DNA of 64,000 nt from Agarivorans sp. TSD2052 (GCF_023238625.1 NZ_CP096670.1:1539501-1603500); one strand, 5' to 3'. Positions 47,598 to 57,089 are shown, counted from the first letter of the stretch. A program made the numbers and translations. The notes: generated by a model not told the origin, from the letters alone.

Positions 47598-48632
47598 ATG
47601 ACATCTCTGATATTTTTACTGTTGGGAACCACAGTATTAACGTTTGTCGCTCTGGCTTTTTTAAAGCCATTCTCTGAGTTTATTGGCTTACACGATATTC
47701 CCGATAGCCGAAAAAACCACGACTGTCCCGTCCCTGCGGTGGGTGGTATTGCTGTTTTCTTTGGTTTAGCTGCCAGTACCCTCGTATTTGTTCCTTTTGA
47801 TTCCGACAGTATTTCTTATTTTTCCGGCGCGCTGATGTGTGTATTGCTGGGAGTCATCGACGACCGTTCGGGTCTGTCGGCCAAGTTTAAGTTATTCATG
47901 CAGATCCTGATTACCCTATTTTTGTGTTTTCAAATGGAACACTTTCTATTTAATTTAGGTGATTTGGTGGGCATGGGAGATATTTACCTAGGCAGCGCAA
48001 GTTACCTACTCACCGCTTTAGCTGTAGTCGGCGCAATTAACGCTTTTAACATGTTAGATGGCCTCGATGGTTTAGTCGGAGGGGTGGCCATGGTCACCTT
48101 TGCCTCAATGGCACTATTGTTCTCTTTTAACGGCATCGGCTTTAACACTATGTTAGCCTTATCTCTTTCAGTGGCGCTTATCCCTTACTTGCTGATGAAT
48201 TTAACCGTGCCGCCATTTAAAACCAAGGTGTTTCTTGGCGATGCAGGTGCCATGCTGTTAGGTTACAGTGTGGTTTGGCTACTGATTGGCGGTACTCAGA
48301 GTAGTACACCTAGCTTCACTTCCGCTACTGCGTTGTGGATGGTGGGTCTTCCCTTAATGGATATGGCCTCAGTAGTCATCCATCGCGTACAAGCTAACGA
48401 ATCACCACTTAAAGCCGATCACCGCCACATTCACCACCGCCTGCTTAACGCCGGTTACAGTAAAAAGCAGGTGTTAGCGATTGTCTGTCTATTAGCCTTG
48501 GGCATGGCTTGTTTTGGGGTGGTGAGTTGCGTGTACAAAATGCCAGAACCTTTGCTGTTCGCTAGCTTCTTGTTCGCATTCTTTCTGTATAACGCTATAG
48601 TGGGTCAAATAAAGTCTAAGAGCCTTGTTTAG
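47598..48632 (+). CDS. wecA: Undecaprenyl-phosphate GlcNAc-1-phosphate transferase WecA-type
   Basis: A 344-residue polytopic membrane protein of the MraY/WecA family that moves a sugar-1-phosphate (usually GlcNAc-1-P) to undecaprenyl phosphate, beginning a glycan chain. Key motifs are DDRSGLSAKFK, AFNMLDGLDGLVGG (Asp cluster), VFLGDAGAMLLGY and DHRHIHHRLL (His-rich cytoplasmic loop). It heads the polysaccharide locus and may initiate its product; the substrate could also be another HexNAc. Confidence 0.9.
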   Translation: MTSLIFLLLGTTVLTFVALAFLKPFSEFIGLHDIPDSRKNHDCPVPAVGGIAVFFGLAASTLVFVPFDSDSISYFSGALMCVLLGVIDDRSGLSAKFKLFMQILITLFLCFQMEHFLFNLGDLVGMGDIYLGSASYLLTALAVVGAINAFNMLDGLDGLVGGVAMVTFASMALLFSFNGIGFNTMLALSLSVALIPYLLMNLTVPPFKTKVFLGDAGAMLLGYSVVWLLIGGTQSSTPSFTSATALWMVGLPLMDMASVVIHRVQANESPLKADHRHIHHRLLNAGYSKKQVLAIVCLLALGMACFGVVSCVYKMPEPLLFASFLFAFFLYNAIVGQIKSKSLV

Positions 48633-48674
48633 GTGCTTAAACTGTTAAACTTATAAATAAAGATAGTTGAACTA

Positions 48675-49061
48675 ATGAGAATGTTTAAATGGATGTTAGT
48701 GTTTGGTGTGAGCGGCATAATGCTAGGCTGCGCTAAACCTATCGAACAACCTGTGGCGAGCCGCGAGTTGGTAGAAAATGTTATTGAGAAAGACAAAAAC
48801 CTCATTCCCGAATCCTATTGGGTAGTGTTAGACACCGGTCAAACCTACGAGCAGCTGCAAGTATCAATTTATCAAATTACCCTTCTAGATTTATATCAAT
48901 CAGCTAGTGGTAAATTGTGCCGTAGGTTTGAAGCGCAAGAAATCAACACTCAAGATTCACCTGAAATAAGAGTCGCCTGTAAACAACAAACAGATAATGC
49001 TTGGTACCTCTCGTCTCCAGCTGTTTCAGATTTAACCTATGACTTGAATTTAGGTAGTTAA
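48675..49061 (+). CDS. Small lipoprotein of the polysaccharide locus
   Basis: A 128-residue protein with a lipoprotein signal (IMLGC, Cys19) and a soluble domain of about 100 residues. The stretch YQSASGKLCRRF is the most distinctive and resembles small lipoproteins found in some exopolysaccharide gene clusters (DVU3141-like); I am not certain of that family. Two more cysteines (in KLCRRF and RVACKQ) could form a disulfide. It lies 42 bases after wecA and four bases ahead of the OPX gene, so a part in export or assembly is likely. Confidence 0.7.
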   Translation: MRMFKWMLVFGVSGIMLGCAKPIEQPVASRELVENVIEKDKNLIPESYWVVLDTGQTYEQLQVSIYQITLLDLYQSASGKLCRRFEAQEINTQDSPEIRVACKQQTDNAWYLSSPAVSDLTYDLNLGS

Positions 49062-49065
49062 GCTT

Positions 49066-50769
49066 GTGAAAAATCTCTTTAAAACTTTAACTTGTCGTTT
49101 TTTGTTGGCGGTAAGTACTACGTCTCTCAGTCTAAGTGTTGTTCAGGCTAATGAACTGATCCCAGCTTCTCAAGCAGAGGCTCTCGCTAGCCAATCTAGA
49201 GTGGCGTCTTCTAGTCAATCAATCAACCCTAGTCAATCTATCAACCCTAGTTCAGCGAATGTATTGCCGGTAGGCGAAGAAGGTCTGCCGCCGCCTTATG
49301 GCGCTAATTTGTTTACAGGTGGCTACGAGGCCGAGCGTAGCGATGGGCTAAATCCTGATTATATCGTTGCACCAGGCGATAAGATATCGATAGCAATATG
49401 GGGGGCGGTAAGCCATGCTGCTATTGTAACGGTAGATAATCAAGGCAACATTTTCATCCCTGAGATTGGTCCTATTAAGGTATCTGAGGTACCAGCAACA
49501 GAAGTAAATAATGTTGTTGCTGGTAAAATTAGAGCGGTATATACCAATAACGTTAACGTGTATGTCAACCTACTAAATGCCACACCGGTTAGTGTATTTG
49601 TAACCGGCCCGGTATTGCGCCCTGGTCAATACGCGGGCTTAGCGTCAGACAGCGTACTATATTATTTAAATCGCACTGGCGGGGTAGATTCAGAAAGAGG
49701 TAGCTACCGTAATATTACCATCATCAGAAATGGCAAACCATTACAAGTTATTGATCTTTATGACTTCTTAAGAAACGGAGTATTGCCAAAAGTTACTTTC
49801 AAAGATAACGACGTTATCTTGGTGGGAGAGCAAGGCCCTACTGTCACGGTAGAAGGAGGGGCTCGCTACCCATTTCGATTTGAATTGTTAGAACAAACAT
49901 CTTTAGGCCAACGTTTAACTGACTATGCGCGCCCAATGGCTAAAATTAGCCATGTAGCAGTGGCGGGCAATAGAGACTCTGGCCCAGTATCGGTGTATTT
50001 ACCGTTTAGGCAGTTTCAGTCTTATGAGCTTAAAGATGGCGATACAGTCACCTTTAACGATGATCTACGCCCGCAGGTTGTGGATGTTAAAATATCAGGT
50101 AGTTATTTAGGGCCGTCTTATTACACCGTAAATAAAGATGCGCGTTTATTAGAGCTACTTGATTATATTTCTGTCGAACCTGATCTGGCCGATACCCAAT
50201 CAATTTATATTCAACGTGAAAGTGTCGCCTTAAAGCAAAAAGAACTGATTGAAGAATCGTTACGTCGTTTAGAACGAAGTGTATTTACCGCGCCGGCGTC
50301 GTCAGATGGCGAAGCCTTAATTCGCCAAAAAGAAGCAGAGTTAATTTTGCAGTTTGTTGAGCGAGCCCGTCAAATTGAACCACTTGGTAAGGTTATTTTG
50401 GCCTCAAACGGTAAAGTGGCTAATGTAAGGTTAGAGCAAGGCGACGAGATAATCATTCCGCCTAAAAGTGATCTTATTCAGGTGGCGGGCGAAGTATTGA
50501 TGCCGCAAGCAATTGTGTTTAATGAAAATGCGGTGTTACTAGACTACATAGCCTGGGCGGGTGGATTTACCGAGCGTGCCGATATTGAGCGAATAGCGAT
50601 AGTGCATGCTAATGGTATGATTGACTTCTCCCCTCAGCAAACCTTAGTGGCTGGTGATCAGATCTTGGTGATGCCAAAAGTTGATGCCAAAACGATGCAA
50701 ACCGTTAAAGATATCACTCAGATTATCTATCAAATCGCTGTTGCTGCTAACGTAGTACTGCGAGACTAA
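49066..50769 (+). CDS. Polysaccharide export protein (OPX, KpsD-like)
   Basis: A 567-residue outer-membrane/periplasmic polysaccharide export protein. The start is GTG 49066, followed by a signal peptide ending VQA (about residue 29); there is no lipobox, as in KpsD of group 2 capsules and unlike Wza. The Poly_export domain (about 100-190: YIVAPGDKISIAIWG) precedes three SLBB-like segments (VTGPVLRPGQYAGL; ISGSYLGPSYYTV; VAGEVLMPQAIVF). The length is near KpsD (558). It is probably the periplasm-spanning partner of the KpsMTE genes downstream. Confidence 0.9.
   Translation: MKNLFKTLTCRFLLAVSTTSLSLSVVQANELIPASQAEALASQSRVASSSQSINPSQSINPSSANVLPVGEEGLPPPYGANLFTGGYEAERSDGLNPDYIVAPGDKISIAIWGAVSHAAIVTVDNQGNIFIPEIGPIKVSEVPATEVNNVVAGKIRAVYTNNVNVYVNLLNATPVSVFVTGPVLRPGQYAGLASDSVLYYLNRTGGVDSERGSYRNITIIRNGKPLQVIDLYDFLRNGVLPKVTFKDNDVILVGEQGPTVTVEGGARYPFRFELLEQTSLGQRLTDYARPMAKISHVAVAGNRDSGPVSVYLPFRQFQSYELKDGDTVTFNDDLRPQVVDVKISGSYLGPSYYTVNKDARLLELLDYISVEPDLADTQSIYIQRESVALKQKELIEESLRRLERSVFTAPASSDGEALIRQKEAELILQFVERARQIEPLGKVILASNGKVANVRLEQGDEIIIPPKSDLIQVAGEVLMPQAIVFNENAVLLDYIAWAGGFTERADIERIAIVHANGMIDFSPQQTLVAGDQILVMPKVDAKTMQTVKDITQIIYQIAVAANVVLRD
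49213..49248 (+). repeat. 18-bp tandem duplication in the OPX gene
   Basis: Two 18-base units differing at one base encode SQSINP twice, just after the signal peptide. In frame, so unit number could change without a frameshift. Confidence 0.8.
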
Positions 50770-50770
50770 T

Positions 50771-51790
50771 ATGCTACCCGCATACTCTGTAGCCATGTGC
50801 ACCTTTAATGGTGCTCTATTTTTACAGCAGCAGTTAGAAAGCATCGCTAAGCAAAGTCACCCACCTCATGAGTTAGTGGTGTGTGACGATGGCTCAAGCG
50901 ATAACTCGTTGGCGCTGGTCAGGTTGTTTGCAAAAAATCACCCATCTATCAAGCTTAAATTAGTTGAAAACCCGGTAAACCTAGGGTTTATTAAGAACTT
51001 TGAGCAAGCGCTCAGCCTGTGTACCCAAGAGTATATATTGCTCAGCGATCAAGATGACTATTGGCTAAGCAATAGGGCCGAAGTACAGCTAACATACTTG
51101 GTGTCACACCCTAATAAACAGATGGTATTTAGTGACGCTTACCGCACCGACGAAGCGCTCAATATCATTCAGCCAGACTTATGGCAGTGTGTGCACTTCT
51201 CGTCTTTAAATCAGCAGCGTTTTAATCAACAACAAGCTTTATCGGTATTACTTCGACATAACGTGGTGACCGGCGCAACAGTGGCGCTCACTAAGCAGTT
51301 TGTAAAGCAGCAGTTGCCGCTAAATAGTGAATACCCTCACGATGCCTGGTTGGCCTTGAAAGCGGCACAAAATGATGCCATTGGTCTAATACCTGAAAGA
51401 TTAATTAAATATCGGCAACATCAGCAAAATGCCTTGGGTGCTCAATACCAAAGTACGGCTACGAAGATTAAAAAAGCGCTAAAAGGCTATTGGCGTAATC
51501 AATTTCCACCTGAGTTTTTTATGCGTTTGAAAGCTTACCAAGCTTTGCTTGACTCAGCGCATTGCTCAAATGAACAGCGCGCATTAATCTTACAAGTAAG
51601 GTCATTTCAAGAGTTTCGCTTGTCGATCATTCAAGGAAAACAAGCCCGTTTAGCTGGCTTTAAATGCTTGGCGCACTATTGGCGGGCCAATTACTATCAC
51701 TACTATGCAGCAGCAAGTAGCTCATTGCTTAAAGACATACTACGATTAAGCTTCAGTAAAACAAAGTACGCGGGGCAAGGCCAACAGTGA
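50771..51790 (+). CDS. Family 2 glycosyltransferase
   Basis: A 339-residue GT-A type glycosyltransferase. The N-terminus YSVAMCTFNGALFLQQQLESI, then VVCDDGSSDNS and LLSDQDDYWL, are the GT2 nucleotide-sugar and metal (DxD-like) motifs. Similar enzymes often move rhamnose, which fits the dTDP-rhamnose genes nearby, but the acceptor and sugar cannot be read from sequence. It lies between the OPX gene and two GT4 genes in a tight run. Confidence 0.85.
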   Translation: MLPAYSVAMCTFNGALFLQQQLESIAKQSHPPHELVVCDDGSSDNSLALVRLFAKNHPSIKLKLVENPVNLGFIKNFEQALSLCTQEYILLSDQDDYWLSNRAEVQLTYLVSHPNKQMVFSDAYRTDEALNIIQPDLWQCVHFSSLNQQRFNQQQALSVLLRHNVVTGATVALTKQFVKQQLPLNSEYPHDAWLALKAAQNDAIGLIPERLIKYRQHQQNALGAQYQSTATKIKKALKGYWRNQFPPEFFMRLKAYQALLDSAHCSNEQRALILQVRSFQEFRLSIIQGKQARLAGFKCLAHYWRANYYHYYAAASSSLLKDILRLSFSKTKYAGQGQQ

Positions 51791-52941
51791 AAGTAGCACA
51801 TATCATTAATCGTATTGATGGAAACGGTGTGACTAAAGCTGTGTTCAATTTATGTCAAGAACTTGGCTCGCGCGGTATTGAATCAGAAATCATTGTCGCA
51901 AAACCCACCGATATCTTGCCCCCTGAAGGGGTTAAAATTAGCAGCCTAAACAGTAAAGGTTTGCTTAACAATAATAATAAGAAAACCGATTTAGTTAGGC
52001 GAATAGCCAAGTATAGCGTTGGTGGCTTGGTATTTTACAAGTTAAAAGCCAAGCGGAAAAGTGCCGAGCTAGAGCAATTACTGCTAGAAAAAGACATCGA
52101 CGTGGCTTTTTTACATTGTCATTATTCTAAAGTGCTTTACTCACAAGTCAGCCAAATGCCTTGCTACATGGTGCTGCACAATAAAAAAAGTTTGCAGCTC
52201 AAGGCCAAATGGTGGCTGCCGAGTAAGGTCAATATGATGGTGATGGCAAGGTCGATAAAAAACCGACCCAAGCTAGCGGTATCTAAGTCAGTTAAAAATG
52301 ATATTCGGCGTCGGCTTAAAGTCACCGATAACATGATTGAAGTGATCCCCAATATTATTGATGCTGAAGATATTCGCCTAAAAGCGGGAGAGCAGTTGCT
52401 GCCTTTAGCGTTGCAATTGCAGCCCAATAACTATCTTATTGCCGTAGGGCGCTTAGATAAGCAAAAACGCTTTGATAGATTATTAAGAGCCTATGCACAA
52501 GCCAAGGTTACCCAGCCTTTAGTGATAGCGGGTGAAGGGCGTTTACGCAAACGACTTGAGCGTTTAGCTTATGTGCTAAATATTAGCGATAAGGTGCATT
52601 TTGTTGGGCATGTGAGCAATCCCTACCCATTAATACAACAAGCCAAAGCATTGTTACTAACTTCTGACTACGAAGGTTTACCAACAGTACTTATCGAAGC
52701 CTTATTGCTAAACACGCCGGTTATAGCTACCGCTTGCAGTGGCGTGAGAGAGGCGGTAAGAGGTGCCGTGGGCGCAACCATTGTGCCAATAAGAAATATG
52801 CCGTGTTTAGTGGCTGCGATAGTGAGCACTTGCCAACAAGAGCATGTGTTAGTGCATTCGCAAGAGATGGAAAAATGTTTTGCTAAAGAACAAGTGGCTG
52901 AGCGTTACCTACACCTGGTGAAGAATGTCAAAGCCCGTTAA
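51787..52941 (+). CDS. Family 4 glycosyltransferase (first)
   Basis: A 384-residue GT-B type glycosyltransferase. GTG start at 51787 overlaps the previous gene by four bases. The N-terminal domain begins VAHIINRIDGNGVTKAVFNL; the C-terminal GT4 domain has AVGRLDKQKRFDRLLRAY, VHFVGHVSNPYPLIQQA and SDYEGLPTVLIEAL (the E-x7-E nucleotide-sugar motif). The sugar is unknown. Confidence 0.86.
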   Translation: MKVAHIINRIDGNGVTKAVFNLCQELGSRGIESEIIVAKPTDILPPEGVKISSLNSKGLLNNNNKKTDLVRRIAKYSVGGLVFYKLKAKRKSAELEQLLLEKDIDVAFLHCHYSKVLYSQVSQMPCYMVLHNKKSLQLKAKWWLPSKVNMMVMARSIKNRPKLAVSKSVKNDIRRRLKVTDNMIEVIPNIIDAEDIRLKAGEQLLPLALQLQPNNYLIAVGRLDKQKRFDRLLRAYAQAKVTQPLVIAGEGRLRKRLERLAYVLNISDKVHFVGHVSNPYPLIQQAKALLLTSDYEGLPTVLIEALLLNTPVIATACSGVREAVRGAVGATIVPIRNMPCLVAAIVSTCQQEHVLVHSQEMEKCFAKEQVAERYLHLVKNVKAR

Positions 52942-54037
52942 ATTAGTCCATGTTTTGCCACATCTAAAAATTGGTGGAGTGGAAAACGCTGCATTGTATT
53001 TGCTAAGCAACTTACCTGAGCAAATCGAGTATCACCTTGTGTGCTTAGAACAGGCGGAACAAGGCTTGGTAGACAGCTTACCTAAAGAGTTACTAGGCCA
53101 ACGGCTGCACATTATCAATGGCAAGCGCTTTAGCCCCATCACTTACTTTAAAGCCTATAAGCTAATGGTTAAACTACAGCCAGAGTGGGCGATGTTTTCT
53201 TTGTGGCGTAGCCAACCGTTGTTATGGGTGATTAGCTTATTCACTGGCATCTCAACCGCGTTCATATTTCACAATAATCGGTTTAAGCATTGGCTGGATA
53301 AGCTGAGTAGTCAGTTGTCACTAAGGTTATCTGACAAAGTGTGTACAGATTCTGAAGCCAGCCAAGCCTTTATCATGCCGCTAACGCAGAAAAACGTCTC
53401 TATAATCCACCACTTTATACCGCAAGCAAAGGTGCCGGCAGAAAAACACCCAAAATCAATGGTCTTCATCGGGCGTGTTGCCGCTAATAAAGGCTTAAAT
53501 ACAGCCCTGCAACTACTTAGCTTAATGCGTAAGCTAGACAATGGCTGGCGCTTAGATATATACGGCCCCGATGAAGGGGCTAAAGCCGAACTTATCGCTT
53601 TGGGTGAGCAGTTAAGCTTGGGTGAACATGTGCAGTTTCATCCGGCGCTGTTACCTAATCAAGTACCCAGTACGCTAGCCAACTTTAGTTACTTAGTGTT
53701 GCCTTCAAAAAATGAAGGCATGGCGATGATCGTATTAGAAGCGATGCAGCAAGGGCTTATTCCGTTAGTTAGGCCGGTCGGCCAAATACCGTTTTACACC
53801 AAAAACCTGCAATCTGCCTTGTGGTTACCCAATGAAATCGATACCAGTTTTGCACTGCAGTTACAAAAGCTGGATAATAACCCTCAATTAAAGCAGGACA
53901 TGCAAAACAACATGCAGCAAGAGTTAAGTGAGATGCCTTCAATTATTAGTGATGTTCTCTCTGAGTTTTCTCTTTCAATTTCGCAACGCAGCCATGCTCA
54001 GCGAGTCGCCGTTAAACCTGAAAAGGGTGTTGGTTAA
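52925..54037 (+). CDS. Family 4 glycosyltransferase (second)
   Basis: A 370-residue GT-B glycosyltransferase that overlaps the previous gene by 17 bases. It begins VHVLPHLKIGGVENAALYLL, has FIGRVAANKGLNTALQLL and LYGPDEG-like DIYGPDEGAKAEL, then SKNEGMAMIVLEAMQQG, the GT4 sugar-nucleotide motif. The kpsM gene starts on its stop codon. Confidence 0.85.
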   Translation: MSKPVKLVHVLPHLKIGGVENAALYLLSNLPEQIEYHLVCLEQAEQGLVDSLPKELLGQRLHIINGKRFSPITYFKAYKLMVKLQPEWAMFSLWRSQPLLWVISLFTGISTAFIFHNNRFKHWLDKLSSQLSLRLSDKVCTDSEASQAFIMPLTQKNVSIIHHFIPQAKVPAEKHPKSMVFIGRVAANKGLNTALQLLSLMRKLDNGWRLDIYGPDEGAKAELIALGEQLSLGEHVQFHPALLPNQVPSTLANFSYLVLPSKNEGMAMIVLEAMQQGLIPLVRPVGQIPFYTKNLQSALWLPNEIDTSFALQLQKLDNNPQLKQDMQNNMQQELSEMPSIISDVLSEFSLSISQRSHAQRVAVKPEKGVG

Positions 54038-54822
54038 TGGCCACAGTATTAAAACGCAGCCGTTTAGCTGTGTGGAAAGATGTAATCTTTGCCATTTTTA
54101 TTCGCGAGATTAGGAGTAAATTTAGCGACAAACTAGGTATCAGTTGGGCAGTGATCGAGCCAGTTGTATTTATATTTTTGTTGTCATCTATTCGCGGCTT
54201 AGTGTCAGGGGGGCATACGCATACCGTTCCTACCTTTGTGTTTATGTTTTATGGGATGACCTTGGTTCAACTATTTTTGACCACTGTTTCTGCGTCTTCG
54301 GGAGCCATTTTACGCAATCGTTCACTATTTGCCTTTAGACAAGTTCAACCGATTAGTGCAGTTATTGCTGCATCATTGTTCGAGTTATTAGTAAAAGCGG
54401 CTGTTTTCTTAGGTATTTACGGGCTCATGTATCTGATTGGTATTGAAGTGCGCCTAGATAATCCTCTTCTACTGATAACGGTAGTGTGTACTGTTTGGCT
54501 TTTTGCTACTGCATTCGGTATGATTTTTGGCCTTTTACGTTGTTTTGTCATCGAAGTGAGTAAGGTTGAAAACTTGATAATGAAACCGGTATTTTTTATA
54601 TCGGGCGTGTTTTTTAGCCTGCAAGACATAAATTCTATTTATTGGCCATATTTAAACTGGAACCCAGTCTTAAATGGCATAGAATTAGCTCGCGATGCTG
54701 CCTATACGACTTTTGGGGCTAAAGGCGTAAGCTTAGATTATTTACTATTTGTTACCTTAACTGCGGTGTGTTTGTCTCTGTGTTGTTACAGAGTTTTGTG
54801 GAAGCGAGCAATTAGCCGATGA
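54037..54822 (+). CDS. kpsM: Polysaccharide ABC exporter permease (KpsM-type)
   Basis: A 261-residue ABC-2 permease with six membrane helices that moves a lipid-linked glycan across the inner membrane. The start WKDVIFAIFIREIRSKFSDKLG and the C-terminal GIELARDAAYTTFG are typical of KpsM/CtrC/BexB capsule permeases (about 258-265 residues). It overlaps the previous gene by one base and kpsT by four. Confidence 0.9.
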   Translation: MATVLKRSRLAVWKDVIFAIFIREIRSKFSDKLGISWAVIEPVVFIFLLSSIRGLVSGGHTHTVPTFVFMFYGMTLVQLFLTTVSASSGAILRNRSLFAFRQVQPISAVIAASLFELLVKAAVFLGIYGLMYLIGIEVRLDNPLLLITVVCTVWLFATAFGMIFGLLRCFVIEVSKVENLIMKPVFFISGVFFSLQDINSIYWPYLNWNPVLNGIELARDAAYTTFGAKGVSLDYLLFVTLTAVCLSLCCYRVLWKRAISR

Positions 54823-55469
54823 TTCAACTGGAAAACGTAACAAAATATTACCCGTCAAAATTGGGTAATCAGTATATTTTGCAAAACGTGAATTTCGCCA
54901 TTCCTGCTGGTCATAATATTGGCATATTGGGTGCTAATGGCGCAGGTAAATCTACCTTGTTTCGTTTGCTCGCGGGCAGTGAATATCCGAATAAAGGCCG
55001 AATAACCACCGACTTGAATATCTCCTGGCCAGTCGCCCTAGCAACGGGTATTCACCCTGAAATGAGTGGGCGCGAAAACGCGCGATTTATTGGCAGAGTG
55101 AACGGGGTTATGGATTTAGACGAATTTGAAAGAAAGGTACAGTCTTTTGCGGCTTTAGCTGTAAAATTTGACTTGCCAGTGAAAGGCTATTCTAGCGGCA
55201 TGCGTTCGCGCTTAGCATTTGCTTGCTGTATTTCTATTGATTTTGATATCTATTTGATAGACGAAGCAACGTCGGTAGGTGATCCCAAGTTTAAAAGAAA
55301 GGCAAGAAGTGCCCTAATTCAACGAAGTGAGGAAGCCAACGTAATAATGGTGAGTCACGATTTGGATGAAATAAGACAGTTTTGTGATAGCGCTATTATT
55401 CTCAATGATGGCTCGCTAACGTTTTACAATGATTTAGAACAAGCGATAGAGCGATATAATAATTTATGA
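54819..55469 (+). CDS. kpsT: Polysaccharide ABC exporter ATPase (KpsT-type)
   Basis: A 216-residue ATPase. Walker A GANGAGKST, signature YSSGMRSRLAFA and Walker B YLIDEATSVGD are all intact. The protein stops after the core domain, so it lacks the C-terminal carbohydrate-binding domain found in some Wzt proteins; this favours a capsule-type (KpsT) exporter. Confidence 0.91.
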   Translation: MIQLENVTKYYPSKLGNQYILQNVNFAIPAGHNIGILGANGAGKSTLFRLLAGSEYPNKGRITTDLNISWPVALATGIHPEMSGRENARFIGRVNGVMDLDEFERKVQSFAALAVKFDLPVKGYSSGMRSRLAFACCISIDFDIYLIDEATSVGDPKFKRKARSALIQRSEEANVIMVSHDLDEIRQFCDSAIILNDGSLTFYNDLEQAIERYNNL

Positions 55470-56965
55470 AAAACCAACTGACTAGCGCTAGCACTATCGA
55501 GCAGATAGAAACACAGTTCTTAGCGCTAAAGCAATCTACAGATAAAGATAAATGGAATGACGCTATTTATCTAAAGCAAATCGCGCGTGATATGGCAGAA
55601 ACAAACATTGGTTTAGCTTATCGTATTATTCAACGAGCCAAGCTTTTAAAAGGCAACGGCCCTGAAATTATCGGGTTGCATCGTCGCTTCCGTGACGAGT
55701 TAAGTAAAAGTCATCCTGAGTTGCTAGAGCCCTTAACAACAGAAAATATCGTTTCAATCACGCCAGAAAACCCTATCCCCCCGCTTATTAGTGAATCACA
55801 AACTAGCGAGGATAAGTCAAAGTATCGGCTGAATAGTAAGTTGGCGCTATTGATTGGATTTATGAAACGGCCCATTGTGTTATTGGTGTTAATGCCTTGG
55901 ATGCTGTTTGCCGTTTATCAGCTTGTTATTGCTAGCCCTCGTTATGAAAGTCAAATGCAGCTCATTGTGCAACAACCCGACAGCATGGCGACGATGGACG
56001 CATCAATGGCAATATTAAGTGGCTTAGGTGTCAGTAGTGGTAACAGCGATCCGCTGTTAGTTAAAGCCTACATTTATTCTAATGATATGTTGCAATATTT
56101 AGAATCTGAACTCGCCATTAAAGCCCATTATAGTAGCTCAGATATTGACTGGTTTAGCAAACTGTCTGATTCTTCCTCTCAAGAAGACGCCTTCAAGTAT
56201 TTTCAGAATCAAGTACAAGTAGATATCGATGATGCGTCGCAAATCGTTACTGTGTACGTAAGAGCTTTTGACCCTCAATTTTCTCTGTCTTTGAGTCAAG
56301 CCATAGCGAATAGAGCTGAATGGTATATTAATTCTATCGGCCATCAATTGGCTAATGCCCAGCTTACCTTTATAGAGGGTGAGCACCAGCTAGTTGAAGA
56401 ACGCTTACAGCAAGCAAAAAAACGCTTATTAGGCTTTCAGCAGCAATACAACTTACTTGATCCTGAGGCCGAGGGAATGGCATTGTCGCAAATCGCCTAT
56501 GCTATTGAGGGGCAAATTGCGACTACTCATGCAGAGCTTCGAGCTCTTAAATCTACTATGAGCAGTCAAGCCCCGCAGGTTGTTATGGCCCAAGCTAAAT
56601 TAGATGCTTTATATGAACAACTGATTATCGAAAGAGAGCGCCTTACCGAACAACGTAGTGGAGAGCTAAGTAGTACTAACCCTGAAGGTTTGTCGGTTAG
56701 CCAATTGTTAGCCAGATTTACCGACTATAAAGTAGATTTAGAGCTCGCTTTAACGGCATATACCTCGTCGCAGATATCTTTAGAAAAGTCTCGTATCGAA
56801 GCTTATCGCCAACTTAAATACCTTATTAGAGTAGAAACACCGATTAAGCCAGAAGAGAATAAATACCCAAATGTTAATTATAATTTAGCGCTCATGGCGG
56901 TTGTATTGTTGCTGCTGTTTGGTGTGGGTAAGATTATTCATGCAACAATTAAAGAACTCAACTAG
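55466..56965 (+). CDS. kpsE: Capsule export inner-membrane protein (KpsE/CtrB-type PCP) with N-terminal extension
   Basis: A 499-residue polysaccharide co-polymerase-type protein. Two membrane helices (about 133-155 and 470-492) enclose a long periplasmic coiled-coil region (about 290-440, ending near KYLIRVETPIKPEENKYPN, the KpsE-type C-terminal mark). The first 130 residues are an extra cytoplasmic helical part not found in the usual 360-390 residue KpsE/CtrB/BexC. It bridges KpsMT to the OPX protein. This is the last gene of the tight 50771-56965 run. Confidence 0.88.
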   Translation: MKNQLTSASTIEQIETQFLALKQSTDKDKWNDAIYLKQIARDMAETNIGLAYRIIQRAKLLKGNGPEIIGLHRRFRDELSKSHPELLEPLTTENIVSITPENPIPPLISESQTSEDKSKYRLNSKLALLIGFMKRPIVLLVLMPWMLFAVYQLVIASPRYESQMQLIVQQPDSMATMDASMAILSGLGVSSGNSDPLLVKAYIYSNDMLQYLESELAIKAHYSSSDIDWFSKLSDSSSQEDAFKYFQNQVQVDIDDASQIVTVYVRAFDPQFSLSLSQAIANRAEWYINSIGHQLANAQLTFIEGEHQLVEERLQQAKKRLLGFQQQYNLLDPEAEGMALSQIAYAIEGQIATTHAELRALKSTMSSQAPQVVMAQAKLDALYEQLIIERERLTEQRSGELSSTNPEGLSVSQLLARFTDYKVDLELALTAYTSSQISLEKSRIEAYRQLKYLIRVETPIKPEENKYPNVNYNLALMAVVLLLLFGVGKIIHATIKELN

Positions 56966-57089
56966 CATCACCCGACACTAGTGCTTAGTGTTTAAGCTGG
57001 CGGTTTTTTAGTACTTTATATGAAAATTAACGATGGGTACTATGGATATTCTTATTCGTGGTATCTAGCTAAAAATTAAGGCGTACGAA

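Noticed and set aside
56975-57018. Possible terminator after kpsE (ACACTA/TAGTGT then TTTTTT)
   Set aside because: The stem is short and is separated from the T run by about 15 bases; not convincing enough to list.
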